Part shown: positions 45,907 through 52,921 of the stretch, in pieces
Layout: each line of letters starts with the position of its first letter
Position numbering within the stretch: the first letter of the stretch is position 1
From: Aureimonas psammosilenae
Lineage (GTDB): Bacteria; Pseudomonadota; Alphaproteobacteria; Rhizobiales; Rhizobiaceae
Direction of reading: 5' to 3'
Assembly (NCBI RefSeq): GCF_009176975.1
Contig: NZ_WEZG01000002.1
Coordinates: 521,934-585,933, forward strand
Length of the DNA: 64,000 nucleotides
Position numbers and translations under genes: made by a program
The notes under the pieces: model-generated
Database searches by the model: none
Told to the model about the DNA's origin: nothing
Seen by the model: only the letters and a program-made list of their open reading frames with translations

Positions 45907-46353
45907 TCAGGCTGCGGCTTGGCTGTCCATATAATCCTTATGCCGTGTTTCGTCGGCCAACGCCTGCCGGAAGAAGGCCTGCGCTTCCGGCGTCGCCGAT
46001 GCGTTTTTCGAAGCGTGGTCGTAGGCCATCTTGGTCTCGATCTCGTTGGTCGACATGGCCTTCAGGATGGTGCGGTCGCCGATGATCGACGCCAAGGCCA
46101 CCTTGCCCGTCGTCAGATATTGCTTGGCATCGCCTTCGGTCGGCGCTTCGACGCCCAGTGCGCCCGCCATGCGCGTCAGCTCCGCGACATGCTTCTCATG
46201 ATCGGCCTTGAACTCGGCGATCTTCGTTTTGTGCGTCTGGTCGTCCAAGCGGTCGATCGTCGACTGATACGCGGCGATGGCGTCGTGCTCCAGAATCAGA
46301 AGATTCTGAACCAGTTTCTCGAAGGTGCTTTCGGTGCCGACTGTCGTAACCAT
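45907..46353 (-). CDS. Ferritin-like domain protein
   Basis: This 148-residue four-helix bundle protein is ferritin-like. Helical segments carry spaced Glu/His metal-ligand candidates: NLLILEHDAIAAYQSTIDRL, EFKADHEKHVAELTRMAGAL, NEIETKMAYDHA and RQALADETRHKDYMDSQ. The E-x-x-H pairs typical of di-iron ferritins (EHDA, HEKHVAE, DETRHK) are visible. It is probably an iron- or stress-related protein cotranscribed with the catalase-like gene. A GGAAC-N16-CATT motif lies upstream at 46381-46406. Confidence 0.8.
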   Translation of the reverse strand: MVTTVGTESTFEKLVQNLLILEHDAIAAYQSTIDRLDDQTHKTKIAEFKADHEKHVAELTRMAGALGVEAPTEGDAKQYLTTGKVALASIIGDRTILKAMSTNEIETKMAYDHASKNASATPEAQAFFRQALADETRHKDYMDSQAAA

Positions 46354-46380
46354 TCTAAACTTCTCCGTGTTTCGAAACTT

Positions 46381-46406
46381 GAATGCCTCATACCGAGCGC
46401 CGTTCC
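46381..46406 (-). promoter_or_regulatory. Candidate EcfG-type promoter of the ferritin-like/catalase operon
   Basis: On the minus strand GGAAC (46402-46406) is followed after 16 bases by CATT (from 46385 downward). The consensus for the general-stress sigma factor is GGAAC-N16-18-CGTT, so this has one mismatch in the -10 part. It lies about 30 bases before the start codon. Confidence 0.4.
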
Positions 46407-46575
46407 GCCCGGCGGTCGCGGGTCGCCGCGAAGCCCTTTGCTGTCCAACGACCCGGCACCCGCTTCCGAGAAAGTTTCGGCCGAAATGTTCAGCGCTCGG
46501 TCGCGGCTAACGCTTGTGGGCGGATCGACATCGGTCGCCTGCGCTTTCCCTTTCAACAGATGATTGGAGGCGACG

Positions 46576-47469
46576 ATGGCCGAGCAGATTCCGATGCCGG
46601 AAAGCAGTCTGGCGATGGACGAGATCCTGGATGAGGCGAGGGCGGACGACACGCATGAGGTCGTGTCCGATGTGGCTTGGCGTCGGCTCGGCATCGTGAA
46701 CGTCGTCTTCGTCGGCGCGGCGGGATCGGGCGACCGCAACTGGGTTCTGATCGATGCCGGCATTCCGGGAACCCGGAGCCTGATCGAGGCGGCGGCGGAG
46801 AAGCGGTTCGGAGCGGGCGCGCGCCCGGCCGCCATCGTCATGACGCACGGCCATTTCGACCATGTCGGCGAACTCGAAAGCCTGGCGGAAGCCTGGGATG
46901 CGCCCGTCTACGCGCATTCCCTGGAGCACCCCTATCTCAATGGTCAGTCGTCCTATCCGCCCGGCGATCCGAGCGTCGGCGGCGGGTTGATGGCGGCCAT
47001 GGCGCGCTTCTATCCGCGCAAGCCCGTCGACGTTTCGTCGCGGCTTCGCGCCCTGCCGGCCGACGGCTCGGTGCCGGCGATGCCCGGCTGGCGCTTCATT
47101 CACACACCCGGCCATAGTGTCGGCCATGTTTCCTTATGGCGCGACAGCGACCGGGTGTTGATCGTCGGCGATGCGTTCGTGACCACGCGGCAGGAATCGG
47201 CCTATGCCGCGCTGACGCAGAAGCCCGAAATGCACGGACCGCCAATGTACTACACGGTGGAATGGGACAAGGCGCGCGCCTCCGTCGCAGAGCTTGCGGC
47301 CCTGGAACCGGAGATCGTGCTGACAGGTCATGGCCGCCCGATGTCCGGGCCGGAAATGCGCGCGGCGCTGCATCGTTTGTCGTCCGACTTCGACGAGATC
47401 GCCGTTCCCAAATCCGGTCGTTACCTCACCGAACCCGCCCGCGCCGAGGACGGTTCGGCCTATAGGTGA
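46576..47469 (+). CDS. MBL-fold metallo-hydrolase
   Basis: This protein of about 297 residues has a metallo-beta-lactamase fold. The HxHxDH motif reads MTHGHFDHVGELE near residue 88. Further metal ligands fit HTPGHSVGHVSLW near residue 175, VGDAFVTT (Asp) near 195, and LTGHGRPMSGPEM near 255. The domain order resembles hydrolases of the glyoxalase II-like group. The substrate is unknown. ATG 46576 follows TGGAGGCGACG. It is divergent from the ferritin-like gene. Confidence 0.88.
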   Translation: MAEQIPMPESSLAMDEILDEARADDTHEVVSDVAWRRLGIVNVVFVGAAGSGDRNWVLIDAGIPGTRSLIEAAAEKRFGAGARPAAIVMTHGHFDHVGELESLAEAWDAPVYAHSLEHPYLNGQSSYPPGDPSVGGGLMAAMARFYPRKPVDVSSRLRALPADGSVPAMPGWRFIHTPGHSVGHVSLWRDSDRVLIVGDAFVTTRQESAYAALTQKPEMHGPPMYYTVEWDKARASVAELAALEPEIVLTGHGRPMSGPEMRAALHRLSSDFDEIAVPKSGRYLTEPARAEDGSAYR

Positions 47470-47505
47470 CGAAGACATCTGCGGCACCGGCCATGTGTTC
47501 ACGAG

Positions 47506-47531
47506 GGAACGCCTTCCGGTTTTCAGGCTTT
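47506..47531 (+). promoter_or_regulatory. Candidate EcfG-type promoter of the SDR gene
   Basis: GGAAC (47506-47510) is followed after 17 bases by CTTT (47528-47531), one mismatch from the CGTT of the stress-sigma consensus. It lies 36 bases before the SDR start codon. Confidence 0.35.
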
Positions 47532-47566
47532 CCTCCAGCATATCCACGAACTTCTCAGGAGTGCCC

Positions 47567-48460
47567 ATGTCCGACCGTCTGACGATGCAGGACCCCCGCA
47601 AGCAATATCCGCAGCCGCCTTTCCCAAGGCAGCCGCAACCCGTTCCGGGTCTTGCTTCAAAGATGGACCCCGTGCCCGACCATGGCGAAACGAGCTACAA
47701 GGGCTCGGGCCGACTGGCTGGGCGCAAGGCGCTCATCACCGGCGGCGACAGCGGCATCGGCCGCGCCGCCGCGATCGCCTTCGCGCGGGAGGGAGCGGAC
47801 GTCGCGATCTCCTATCTCGGCAGCGAGGAAGCCGATGCGAAAGAGGTCATCGGGCTGATCGAAGCGGAGGGGCGCAAGGCGCTGGCGCTCCCCGGCGACA
47901 TCACGAACGAGGCGTGGTGCCGCGATCTGGTGACGAAGACGGTGGAAAGCTTCGGCGGGCTGGACATTCTCGTGATCAATGCCGGCCGGCAGCAAAACCG
48001 CGAGGATATCTCCAAGGTCACGTCGGAGGATTTCGACAAGACGCTGAAGACCAACCTCTACGCCATGCACTGGATCGCCCAGGCTGCCGTTCCGCATCTG
48101 CCGGTTGGTGGTTCGGTCATCACCACGGCCTCCGTGCAGGCCTATGAGCCGTCCGACATCCTCCTGGACTACGCCACCACGAAGGCCGGCATCGTCGCCT
48201 ATACCAAGGCCTTGTCGAAGCAACTGATCGAGAAGGGCATCCGCGCCAACGTCGTCGCACCCGGCCCGTTCTGGACCGCACTTCAGGCAAGTGGTGGCCA
48301 GCCGCAGGAAAAGGTCATGCAGTTCGGCGGACAAAGCGCTTTCCGGAGGCCTGGCCAGCCGGTGGAGATCGCACCGATCTATGTTCTGCTGGCGAGCCAG
48401 GAAGCGAGCTACATCACCGGTGAGGTCTATGGCGTAACGGGCGGTGCCGGCATCGCCTGA
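47567..48460 (+). CDS. Short-chain dehydrogenase/reductase (general-stress SDR type)
   Basis: This 297-residue SDR has an N-terminal extension of about 45 residues (DPRKQYPQPPFPRQPQPVPG) typical of the YhdF/YdaD/YghA general-stress group. The NAD(P) motif is ALITGGDSGIGRAAAIAFAREGADV. The active site uses NAG (INAGRQQNRE), Ser in ITTASVQAYEPS, and YATTK (Tyr and Lys). Homologues are stress-induced in other bacteria, in keeping with the neighbouring genes. ATG 47567 follows CAGGAGTGCCC. The substrate is unknown. Confidence 0.9.
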   Translation: MSDRLTMQDPRKQYPQPPFPRQPQPVPGLASKMDPVPDHGETSYKGSGRLAGRKALITGGDSGIGRAAAIAFAREGADVAISYLGSEEADAKEVIGLIEAEGRKALALPGDITNEAWCRDLVTKTVESFGGLDILVINAGRQQNREDISKVTSEDFDKTLKTNLYAMHWIAQAAVPHLPVGGSVITTASVQAYEPSDILLDYATTKAGIVAYTKALSKQLIEKGIRANVVAPGPFWTALQASGGQPQEKVMQFGGQSAFRRPGQPVEIAPIYVLLASQEASYITGEVYGVTGGAGIA

Positions 48461-48647
48461 TCCGAGGGATACCGGCCGGGGGCGAATGCCCTTCCGACAG
48501 ATGTGAGTTCGGCGGCAGGGGCTCCAAACCGGGGTCCCTGCTTTCGTATGCGGCCCCGGATCGACTTCTATGGCGAGGGGCGTCGGACTCAAGTCGAGTT
48601 GCCGGAAATGAATCCACATACGGCAAAGCGTTGGACGAAAACGCTTG

Positions 48648-48672
48648 GGAACACTCCGCCCTCGGAGTCGCT
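48648..48672 (+). promoter_or_regulatory. Candidate EcfG-type promoter of the DUF892 gene
   Basis: GGAAC (48648-48652) is followed after 16 bases by CGCT (48669-48672), one mismatch from CGTT. It lies about 60 bases before the start codon, inside a 270-base gap that otherwise shows no gene. Confidence 0.4.
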
Positions 48673-48730
48673 TTGAGGACCACAAGAAGCCCGATCATCC
48701 AGCGGGCGACGAGTTAGGAGTGAACTCACC

Positions 48731-49324
48731 ATGGCCACCGAAAAGACCCTTGCGGATGCCTTCCACGAGACACTGAAGGACGTCTACTATGCCGAAAAAC
48801 AGTCGGTGAAGGCGTTGAAGAAGTCCGCCAAGGCTGCGCAGTCGGATGAGCTGAAGCAAGCCTTCACGCAGCATGCCGAGGAAAGCGCCGAGCAAGTGGA
48901 GCGCTTGGTTCAGGTGTTCGAGATTATCGGCAAGCCCGCCCGCGCCAAGACCTGCGAGGCCATGCAGGGCATCGTCGGTGAGATGGAAGAGGACTTGGAG
49001 GATTTCGGTGGAACCGACGCCGCCGATCAGGTTCTCATCGGTTGCGCCCAGGCCGTCGAGCATTACGAGATCGCGCGCTATGGCCTTTTGAAGACCTGGG
49101 CCGGCAAGCTCGGCTACGACGAAGCCGTGGCGCTGCTCGATCAGACGCTCGAGGAAGAAAAGAAGACGGACGCGCTTCTGAGCGAGATCGCCGAAGGTCT
49201 CGACTACTCGGCAACCGTTGGCGAAGACGACGACGCGCTGGCCGATGAGGACGAGGAAGCGCCGAAGGGTGCCGCGGCCCGCACCGCGAAGAAGGGTAAG
49301 CCTGCCGCGAAGAAGGCTGCCTGA
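48731..49324 (+). CDS. Ferritin-like YciE/YciF-type protein (DUF892) with Lys/Ala-rich tail
   Basis: This 197-residue protein has the DUF892 four-helix bundle (residues 1-165): AFHETLKDVYYAEKQSVKALKKSAKAA, HAEESAEQVERLVQVFEIIG, CEAMQGIVGEMEEDLEDFG and AVEHYEIARYGLLKTWA with Glu and His metal-ligand candidates. YciE/YciF relatives are osmotic- or general-stress proteins. The last 30 residues are first acidic (EDDDALADEDEE), then basic and Ala-rich (AARTAKKGKPAAKKAA), reminiscent of histone-like tails, which may give nucleic-acid affinity. GGAGTGAACTCACC precedes the ATG. Confidence 0.88.
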   Translation: MATEKTLADAFHETLKDVYYAEKQSVKALKKSAKAAQSDELKQAFTQHAEESAEQVERLVQVFEIIGKPARAKTCEAMQGIVGEMEEDLEDFGGTDAADQVLIGCAQAVEHYEIARYGLLKTWAGKLGYDEAVALLDQTLEEEKKTDALLSEIAEGLDYSATVGEDDDALADEDEEAPKGAAARTAKKGKPAAKKAA

Positions 49325-49416
49325 GGCGGCTCGATCCCGGTCGGGATTGTTCGGAAATACGCGCCGGTCGGTCCGTTATGGATCGGCCGGTTTCGCGTTC
49401 GAACCTGCCCTGGACG

Positions 49417-49443
49417 GGAACAGTTGTCGTGCATCGGATCGTG
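49417..49443 (+). promoter_or_regulatory. Candidate EcfG-type promoter of the small lipoprotein gene
   Basis: GGAAC (49417-49421) is followed after 18 bases by CGTG (49440-49443), one mismatch from the consensus. It lies about 40 bases before the start codon. Confidence 0.3.
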
Positions 49444-49484
49444 CATGGATTTCGGCACGGCGTTACGACGGGAAAGACTGAACA

Positions 49485-49766
49485 ATGCCGAGAAAACGCG
49501 AAGCGCTCGCCGTCGCCCTCATGATCTCGTTGCTCGGCGGTTGCACCTCAATCACGCCGAACGGTCCGACGTCCCTTCCTGCCGGCATCGACGCCAACCG
49601 TGCCGGGCGCGGCACGCCTGAATTCTGCAAGCGCTACGCGGCCCAGACCTACATCAACACATTCCAGACGAATTCCGACACGTCGTCGAGTGCCGGCGCG
49701 GATATGCAGGCCGGGACAAGCGGTTCAGCCGCCTACCAGCGTTGTCTTCAGGGGAAAACGAATTAA
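49485..49766 (+). CDS. Small putative lipoprotein
   Basis: This 93-residue protein has an N-terminal signal (EALAVALMISLLGGC) ending in a lipobox-like LLGGC, with Cys20 as the likely lipidated residue. The mature part contains GRGTPEFCKRYAAQTYINTFQTNSD, a Ser/Ala-rich linker, and AAYQRCLQG; the two remaining cysteines could form a disulfide. I do not recognise the family. It is the last gene of the probable stress cluster. A hairpin with T-rich tail at 49871-49908 may terminate it. Confidence 0.65.
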   Translation: MPRKREALAVALMISLLGGCTSITPNGPTSLPAGIDANRAGRGTPEFCKRYAAQTYINTFQTNSDTSSSAGADMQAGTSGSAAYQRCLQGKTN

Positions 49767-49870
49767 AATCGATTGGAATATGGATCTTCGACGCTAGACA
49801 ACTAGACGTTTCCGTAAGGACGCTTTAGAGGGTGATCGTCTTGGTTGAGCCCTGCTCCCAAGCTCGATGA

Positions 49871-49908
49871 GGGGCGCTGTCTGGGAGGGCGGCGCCCCTT
49901 TCCTTTTT
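49871..49908 (+). terminator. Probable intrinsic terminator
   Basis: GGGGCGC (49871-49877) pairs with GCGCCCC (49892-49898), followed by TTTCCTTTTTCG. It lies 105 bases after the small lipoprotein gene and just upstream of the small-RNA locus. Confidence 0.6.
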
Positions 49909-49929
49909 CGCTTCCCACCGTTCGAGCCA

Positions 49930-49954
49930 TTCGAAATCGATGGGGCGGCTATGC
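49930..49954 (+). promoter_or_regulatory. Possible RpoH-type promoter of the small-RNA locus
   Basis: TTCGAA (49930-49935) and CTATGC (49949-49954), 13 bases apart, resemble the alphaproteobacterial heat-shock sigma pattern (CTTGAA...CTATNT). CcsR-type RNAs are known RpoH targets in Rhodobacter. The match is weak and the call is inference. Confidence 0.25.
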
Positions 49955-50009
49955 AATCTCGTCACTTCTCCCGTTTCGAGCGAAGGCGTATTTGTCGAAC
50001 ATCGAGTTT

Positions 50010-50145
50010 CGCAGCGGGCATCCTCCTCCCAAGGTCCCTGCGGATAGGCCGGCAGTTCCTCCCACTGCCGCCGACGCGTCCTCTTCCTCCTCCCAAGCGG
50101 GGACGCAAGAACAACGCCCACCGGTCCTCCCCCGGTGGGCGTTTT
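50010..50145 (+). ncRNA. Second cuckoo/CcsR-type small RNA locus, four CCUCC-loop hairpins
   Basis: Four hairpins lie in a row on the plus strand. The first (50010-50018 with 50036-50042, small bulge) has a loop holding TCCTCCTCCC. The second, CGGCAG/CTGCCG (50050-50055 with 50065-50070), has loop TTCCTCCCA. The third, GCGTCC/GGACGC (50076-50081 with 50101-50106), has a loop holding TTCCTCCTCCC. The fourth is AACGCCCACCGG/CCGGTGGGCGTT (50113-50124 with 50132-50143), loop TCCTCCC, running into TTTT as a terminator. The long/short/long/short loop order and the exact TTCCTCCCA loop match the locus at 6116-6255. No DUF1127 gene accompanies this copy. Confidence 0.75.
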
Positions 50146-50174
50146 CATTTCGGGTCTTCAGGAAATCTCGTTTC

Positions 50175-50258
50175 TCAGTGCAGGTAACCGAGGAACCAGA
50201 GAATCAAAATGATCGGCACGGGAATGCCGATCAGCCACAAAAGTCCGCCCTTAAGCAT
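50175..50258 (-). CDS. 27-residue hydrophobic membrane microprotein
   Basis: This short frame begins ATG CTT AAG GGC and ends at the TGA at 50175. The product (27 residues) is almost wholly one hydrophobic helix: LKGGLLWLIGIPVPIIL, then WFLGYLH at the end. A GGAG lies 7 bases before the ATG. Very short proteins of this kind recur in Rhizobiales as far as I recall, which supports it being real. It is convergent with the small-RNA locus, with only 30 bases between its stop and the RNA's terminator. Function unknown. Confidence 0.6.
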   Translation of the reverse strand: MLKGGLLWLIGIPVPIILILWFLGYLH

Positions 50259-50319
50259 CTCGCGACTCCACAAGCGAGCGCCACGCCCGCGATCCCTATC
50301 AACCGCGCGTGAGCATGGC

Positions 50320-50451
50320 GTGTTCCACCGCCGGCGGATCACGCCTCAGAAGTTCGACTGGCTCGCGCTGGAGATGGGCTTGAGGATCACAGGCGAGGTG
50401 GAGCCGATCACCACCCGCGCCCTCGTCGATGCGCTCTTCGAGGCGGCTTGA
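50320..50451 (+). CDS. Possible small protein or gene remnant
   Basis: This 43-codon frame starts at GTG 50320 and is part of a longer open frame from 50209. The segment RRITPQKFDWLALEMGLRITGEVEPITTRALVDALFEAA has coding-like codon use (GC at third positions), whereas the upstream part does not. No ribosome site is convincing. It may be the 3' end of a decayed gene. I do not recognise the family. A perfect inverted repeat begins at the stop codon. Confidence 0.3.
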   Translation: MFHRRRITPQKFDWLALEMGLRITGEVEPITTRALVDALFEAA

Positions 50452-50475
50452 ACCGTACGAGGAAATCGTACGGTT
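50451..50475. repeat. Perfect 10-bp inverted repeat between convergent genes
   Basis: AACCGTACGA (50451-50460) and TCGTACGGTT (50466-50475) are separated by GGAAA. A second, shorter palindrome (ATGGCC...GGCCAT) follows directly. Neither has a T-run. It may be a bidirectional transcription barrier or an operator. Confidence 0.5.
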
Positions 50476-50499
50476 GGATGGCCGCGATGGCCATCTATA

Positions 50500-51315
50500 C
50501 TAGGAACCGGAAGTCTCTGGCGCCGCGATCTTCTTCGGTGCCTCTGCCGTCGAGATTACCTCTTGCCGAGCGGCTTTCGCCACGGCCAGTTCGTCTTTCT
50601 TCTTTGCAGCGAGCGCCGTAATTGCCGCCAGCTTTCCCTGTCGCTTGTGCCGCGCGACATACCATTCGTCGAAAAGTAGTTCGATCAACTCAATGAGGGC
50701 TTGAGCTTCGCCGGGATCGACATCGACGATTATGTTGATGTCCTTTTCCATGTGAGCACCGATATTGCCGATATCCCGAACAGCATCGATCGCGTCGATC
50801 GTCTCGGGTTCAACCCCCCGAGGTGCAGAGCCAGCCTCGGTCCGCGCTCTTAATTCCTTGATCTCGTCGATAAGACGACCCTTAGCGATCCCAGCAAAGT
50901 CACGAATCATTCCCTGCAAACAACGTCTGGCGAGAGTAGCCGAAGCCTTTGGACTCAAATCGCGGATACGGCAAGCTTCGATGTAATCGTCACGAAGCAC
51001 GTCGGGAATGTACAACGGTTGAGGTTTCGCTGTATTCTCCGGCAAGAGCTTCCAATAATTGGTCTGATCCTTGAAATAATCGGAGCCCCGAGGATTGTGC
51101 GTTAGATCGTAAAGAATAAATTCGAGGGATCTCTTCGCGCACTCCTCATTCAAGCATCTAATCGATATTATTTGATATCCTCTTTGATCAATTTGTCGAA
51201 AGCCTTCGTAGAGATATCCCTCTTTCACATCTGAGTTATTGTCCGTCAAAACCTGCGGATGGAAACAATGCGGGCATTTCCAGTTCATGCCACTCTTGGC
51301 CATGTCGCATTCCAT
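50500..51315 (-). CDS. DUF4145 domain protein
   Basis: This protein of about 271 residues begins with a zinc-ribbon-like segment (WKCPHCFHPQVL, then IRCLNEECAKR: two CxxC-type pairs). The DUF4145 helical domain follows (about residues 105-215), with AGIAKGRLIDEIKELR and IRDIGNIGAHME-like sequence that resembles a HEPN-type core. The C-terminus is a charged Ala/Lys-rich tail. DUF4145 occurs in defence and restriction contexts, but alone it has no assigned role. Its base composition is clearly less GC-rich than the rest of the window, and it lies beside tRNA-Thr, which suggests horizontal acquisition. The start is uncertain (51360, 51315 or 51303). Confidence 0.75.
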   Translation of the reverse strand: MECDMAKSGMNWKCPHCFHPQVLTDNNSDVKEGYLYEGFRQIDQRGYQIISIRCLNEECAKRSLEFILYDLTHNPRGSDYFKDQTNYWKLLPENTAKPQPLYIPDVLRDDYIEACRIRDLSPKASATLARRCLQGMIRDFAGIAKGRLIDEIKELRARTEAGSAPRGVEPETIDAIDAVRDIGNIGAHMEKDINIIVDVDPGEAQALIELIELLFDEWYVARHKRQGKLAAITALAAKKKDELAVAKAARQEVISTAEAPKKIAAPETSGS

Positions 51316-51451
51316 ATTGCGTAGAGTAGCAGAATGTGCCGGGAAACCGTTGGAAATCAAGGTAAACGGATGGCAACATGGTGCGACATGAATACGTGTA
51401 TGCCGCCGCCGTCTTTGTTCTTTAACACATTGTGAAAGATGATAATTTCGA

Positions 51452-51526
51452 TGGTGCCGGTTGAGGGGATTGAACCCCCGACCTTCGGTTTACAAAACCG
51501 CTGCTCTACCGCTGAGCTAAACCGGC
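51452..51526 (-). tRNA. tRNA-Thr (anticodon TGT)
   Basis: On the minus strand the acceptor GCCGGTT pairs with AACCGGC, and the D-arm GCTCAGCGGTAGAGC is canonical. The anticodon loop TTTGTAA gives TGT. The T-arm GGGGGTTCAATCCCC and encoded CCA (51452-51454) are present. Confidence 0.95.
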
Positions 51527-51643
51527 GCCGGGGAGGCCATAGCATGGAATTTCCGGCGATGGGAGCCTGTCGTTGTTGTGCTTTGCGGTTGCGTCCGCCG
51601 GCAAGGCGGCTATCTCGATAAAGGTCGAGGATGGAGGAACCGG

Positions 51644-52855
51644 ATGTCCAGCACGATTGCCGCCGAGGCCGTTGCACGAGCGTTTGCCGAAACCGCGCGT
51701 CTTGGAGAGCGCTCCGACGCCGCATTCGTCGGGCGCGTGTTCCGGCCCGATCTCGGCGGTCCTTCGGTGGTCAGGATCGCCGGAGGCCGGGTGGTCGACG
51801 TGACGGGCGCCTTCGCCACCGTTTCCGAACTTTGCGAGAATGACGATCCGGCCAGCGCGCTTCGGCGGGCTGAGGGGGACGATATCGGCTCGCTCGCGGA
51901 GCTTCTCGGCAACACGCCGCCGGATGATCGCAATGCTTCCCGTCCGCACTTCATCGCCCCAGTCGATTTGCAAGCCTTGAAGGCAGCGGGCGTCACCTTC
52001 GTCGTTTCGATGCTGGAGCGCGTGATCGAGGAGCGTATCCGCGGCGACGCCAATGCGGCCGGCGGGGTGCGCCAGCAGATCCTCGACCTCGTCGGCTCCG
52101 ACATCCGCAACCTGAAGCCCGGTTCGACGGAAGCCGCCGCGCTGAAGGTGGCCTTGATCGAAGCGGGAGCCTGGAGCCAGTATCTCGAAGTCGGCATCGG
52201 TCCAGACGCGGAGATCTTCACGAAGGGCCAGCCGCTTTCCGCCGTCGGCAGCGGGTCCGATATCGGCGTCCATCCCGGTTCGACCTGGAACAATCCCGAG
52301 CCGGAAATCGTCCTCGCGGTATCGTCCAAGGGGCGCATCGTGGGGGCGAGTCTGGGCAACGACGTGAACCTTCGCGATGTCGAGGGTCGTTCGGCTCTCT
52401 TGCTCGGCAAGGCCAAGGACAATAACGGGGCGGCCGCGATCGGGCCGTTCCTGCGTCTTTTCGACGATGGCTTCACGCTCGACGATGTGCGTCGCACCGA
52501 GCTTTCGCTGGTGATCGACGGGCCGGAAGGCTACCGCCTCGACGGGCGCTCCTCGATGAGCCAGATCAGCCGCGATCCGGCGGAGATCGTCGGCCAAGCC
52601 GTGAATGACCATCATCTTTATCCGGACGGACTGGTCCTGTTTCTCGGCACGATGTTCGCGCCGATCCAGGATCGCGACGATCCCGGCCGTGGCTTCACCC
52701 ACAAGACCGGCGATGTCGTGACGATCCGAACGGAGGCGCTTGGCGCGCTCGTCAATCGCGTGAAGCCGACCGACGAGGTGGAAGGCTGGACGATGGGCGT
52801 TGCTGCATTGATGCGCAATCTCGCCAAGCGCGGGCTTCTCGGGGCTTCTCGATGA
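51644..52855 (+). CDS. Fumarylacetoacetate hydrolase (FAH) family protein
   Basis: This 403-residue protein has a C-terminal FAH-like domain. The metal-binding segment is NPEPEIVLAVSSKGRIVGASLGNDVNLRDVEGRSALLLGKAKDNNG near residue 225, with the E-x-E pair and later Asp. The N-terminal 150 residues are the family's auxiliary domain (SMLERVIEERIRGDANAAGG). Long FAH proteins of this type are often found with sugar-acid catabolism. A ribokinase-family gene follows 66 bases later and supports a sugar-related role. ATG 51644 lies 5 bases after GGAGGAAC, a strong ribosome site. Confidence 0.85.
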   Translation: MSSTIAAEAVARAFAETARLGERSDAAFVGRVFRPDLGGPSVVRIAGGRVVDVTGAFATVSELCENDDPASALRRAEGDDIGSLAELLGNTPPDDRNASRPHFIAPVDLQALKAAGVTFVVSMLERVIEERIRGDANAAGGVRQQILDLVGSDIRNLKPGSTEAAALKVALIEAGAWSQYLEVGIGPDAEIFTKGQPLSAVGSGSDIGVHPGSTWNNPEPEIVLAVSSKGRIVGASLGNDVNLRDVEGRSALLLGKAKDNNGAAAIGPFLRLFDDGFTLDDVRRTELSLVIDGPEGYRLDGRSSMSQISRDPAEIVGQAVNDHHLYPDGLVLFLGTMFAPIQDRDDPGRGFTHKTGDVVTIRTEALGALVNRVKPTDEVEGWTMGVAALMRNLAKRGLLGASR

Positions 52856-52921
52856 TCTTGCCAAGTCGCGACAAATAAAGGATTTGGCCCCTTCGCGAAC
52901 GGGTTTCGCCGGGAGATGCAC

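Noticed and set aside
49825..50148. 107-codon minus-strand frame across the small-RNA locus
   Set aside because: It is explained by the hairpin-rich RNA on the other strand; the translation has no recognisable features.
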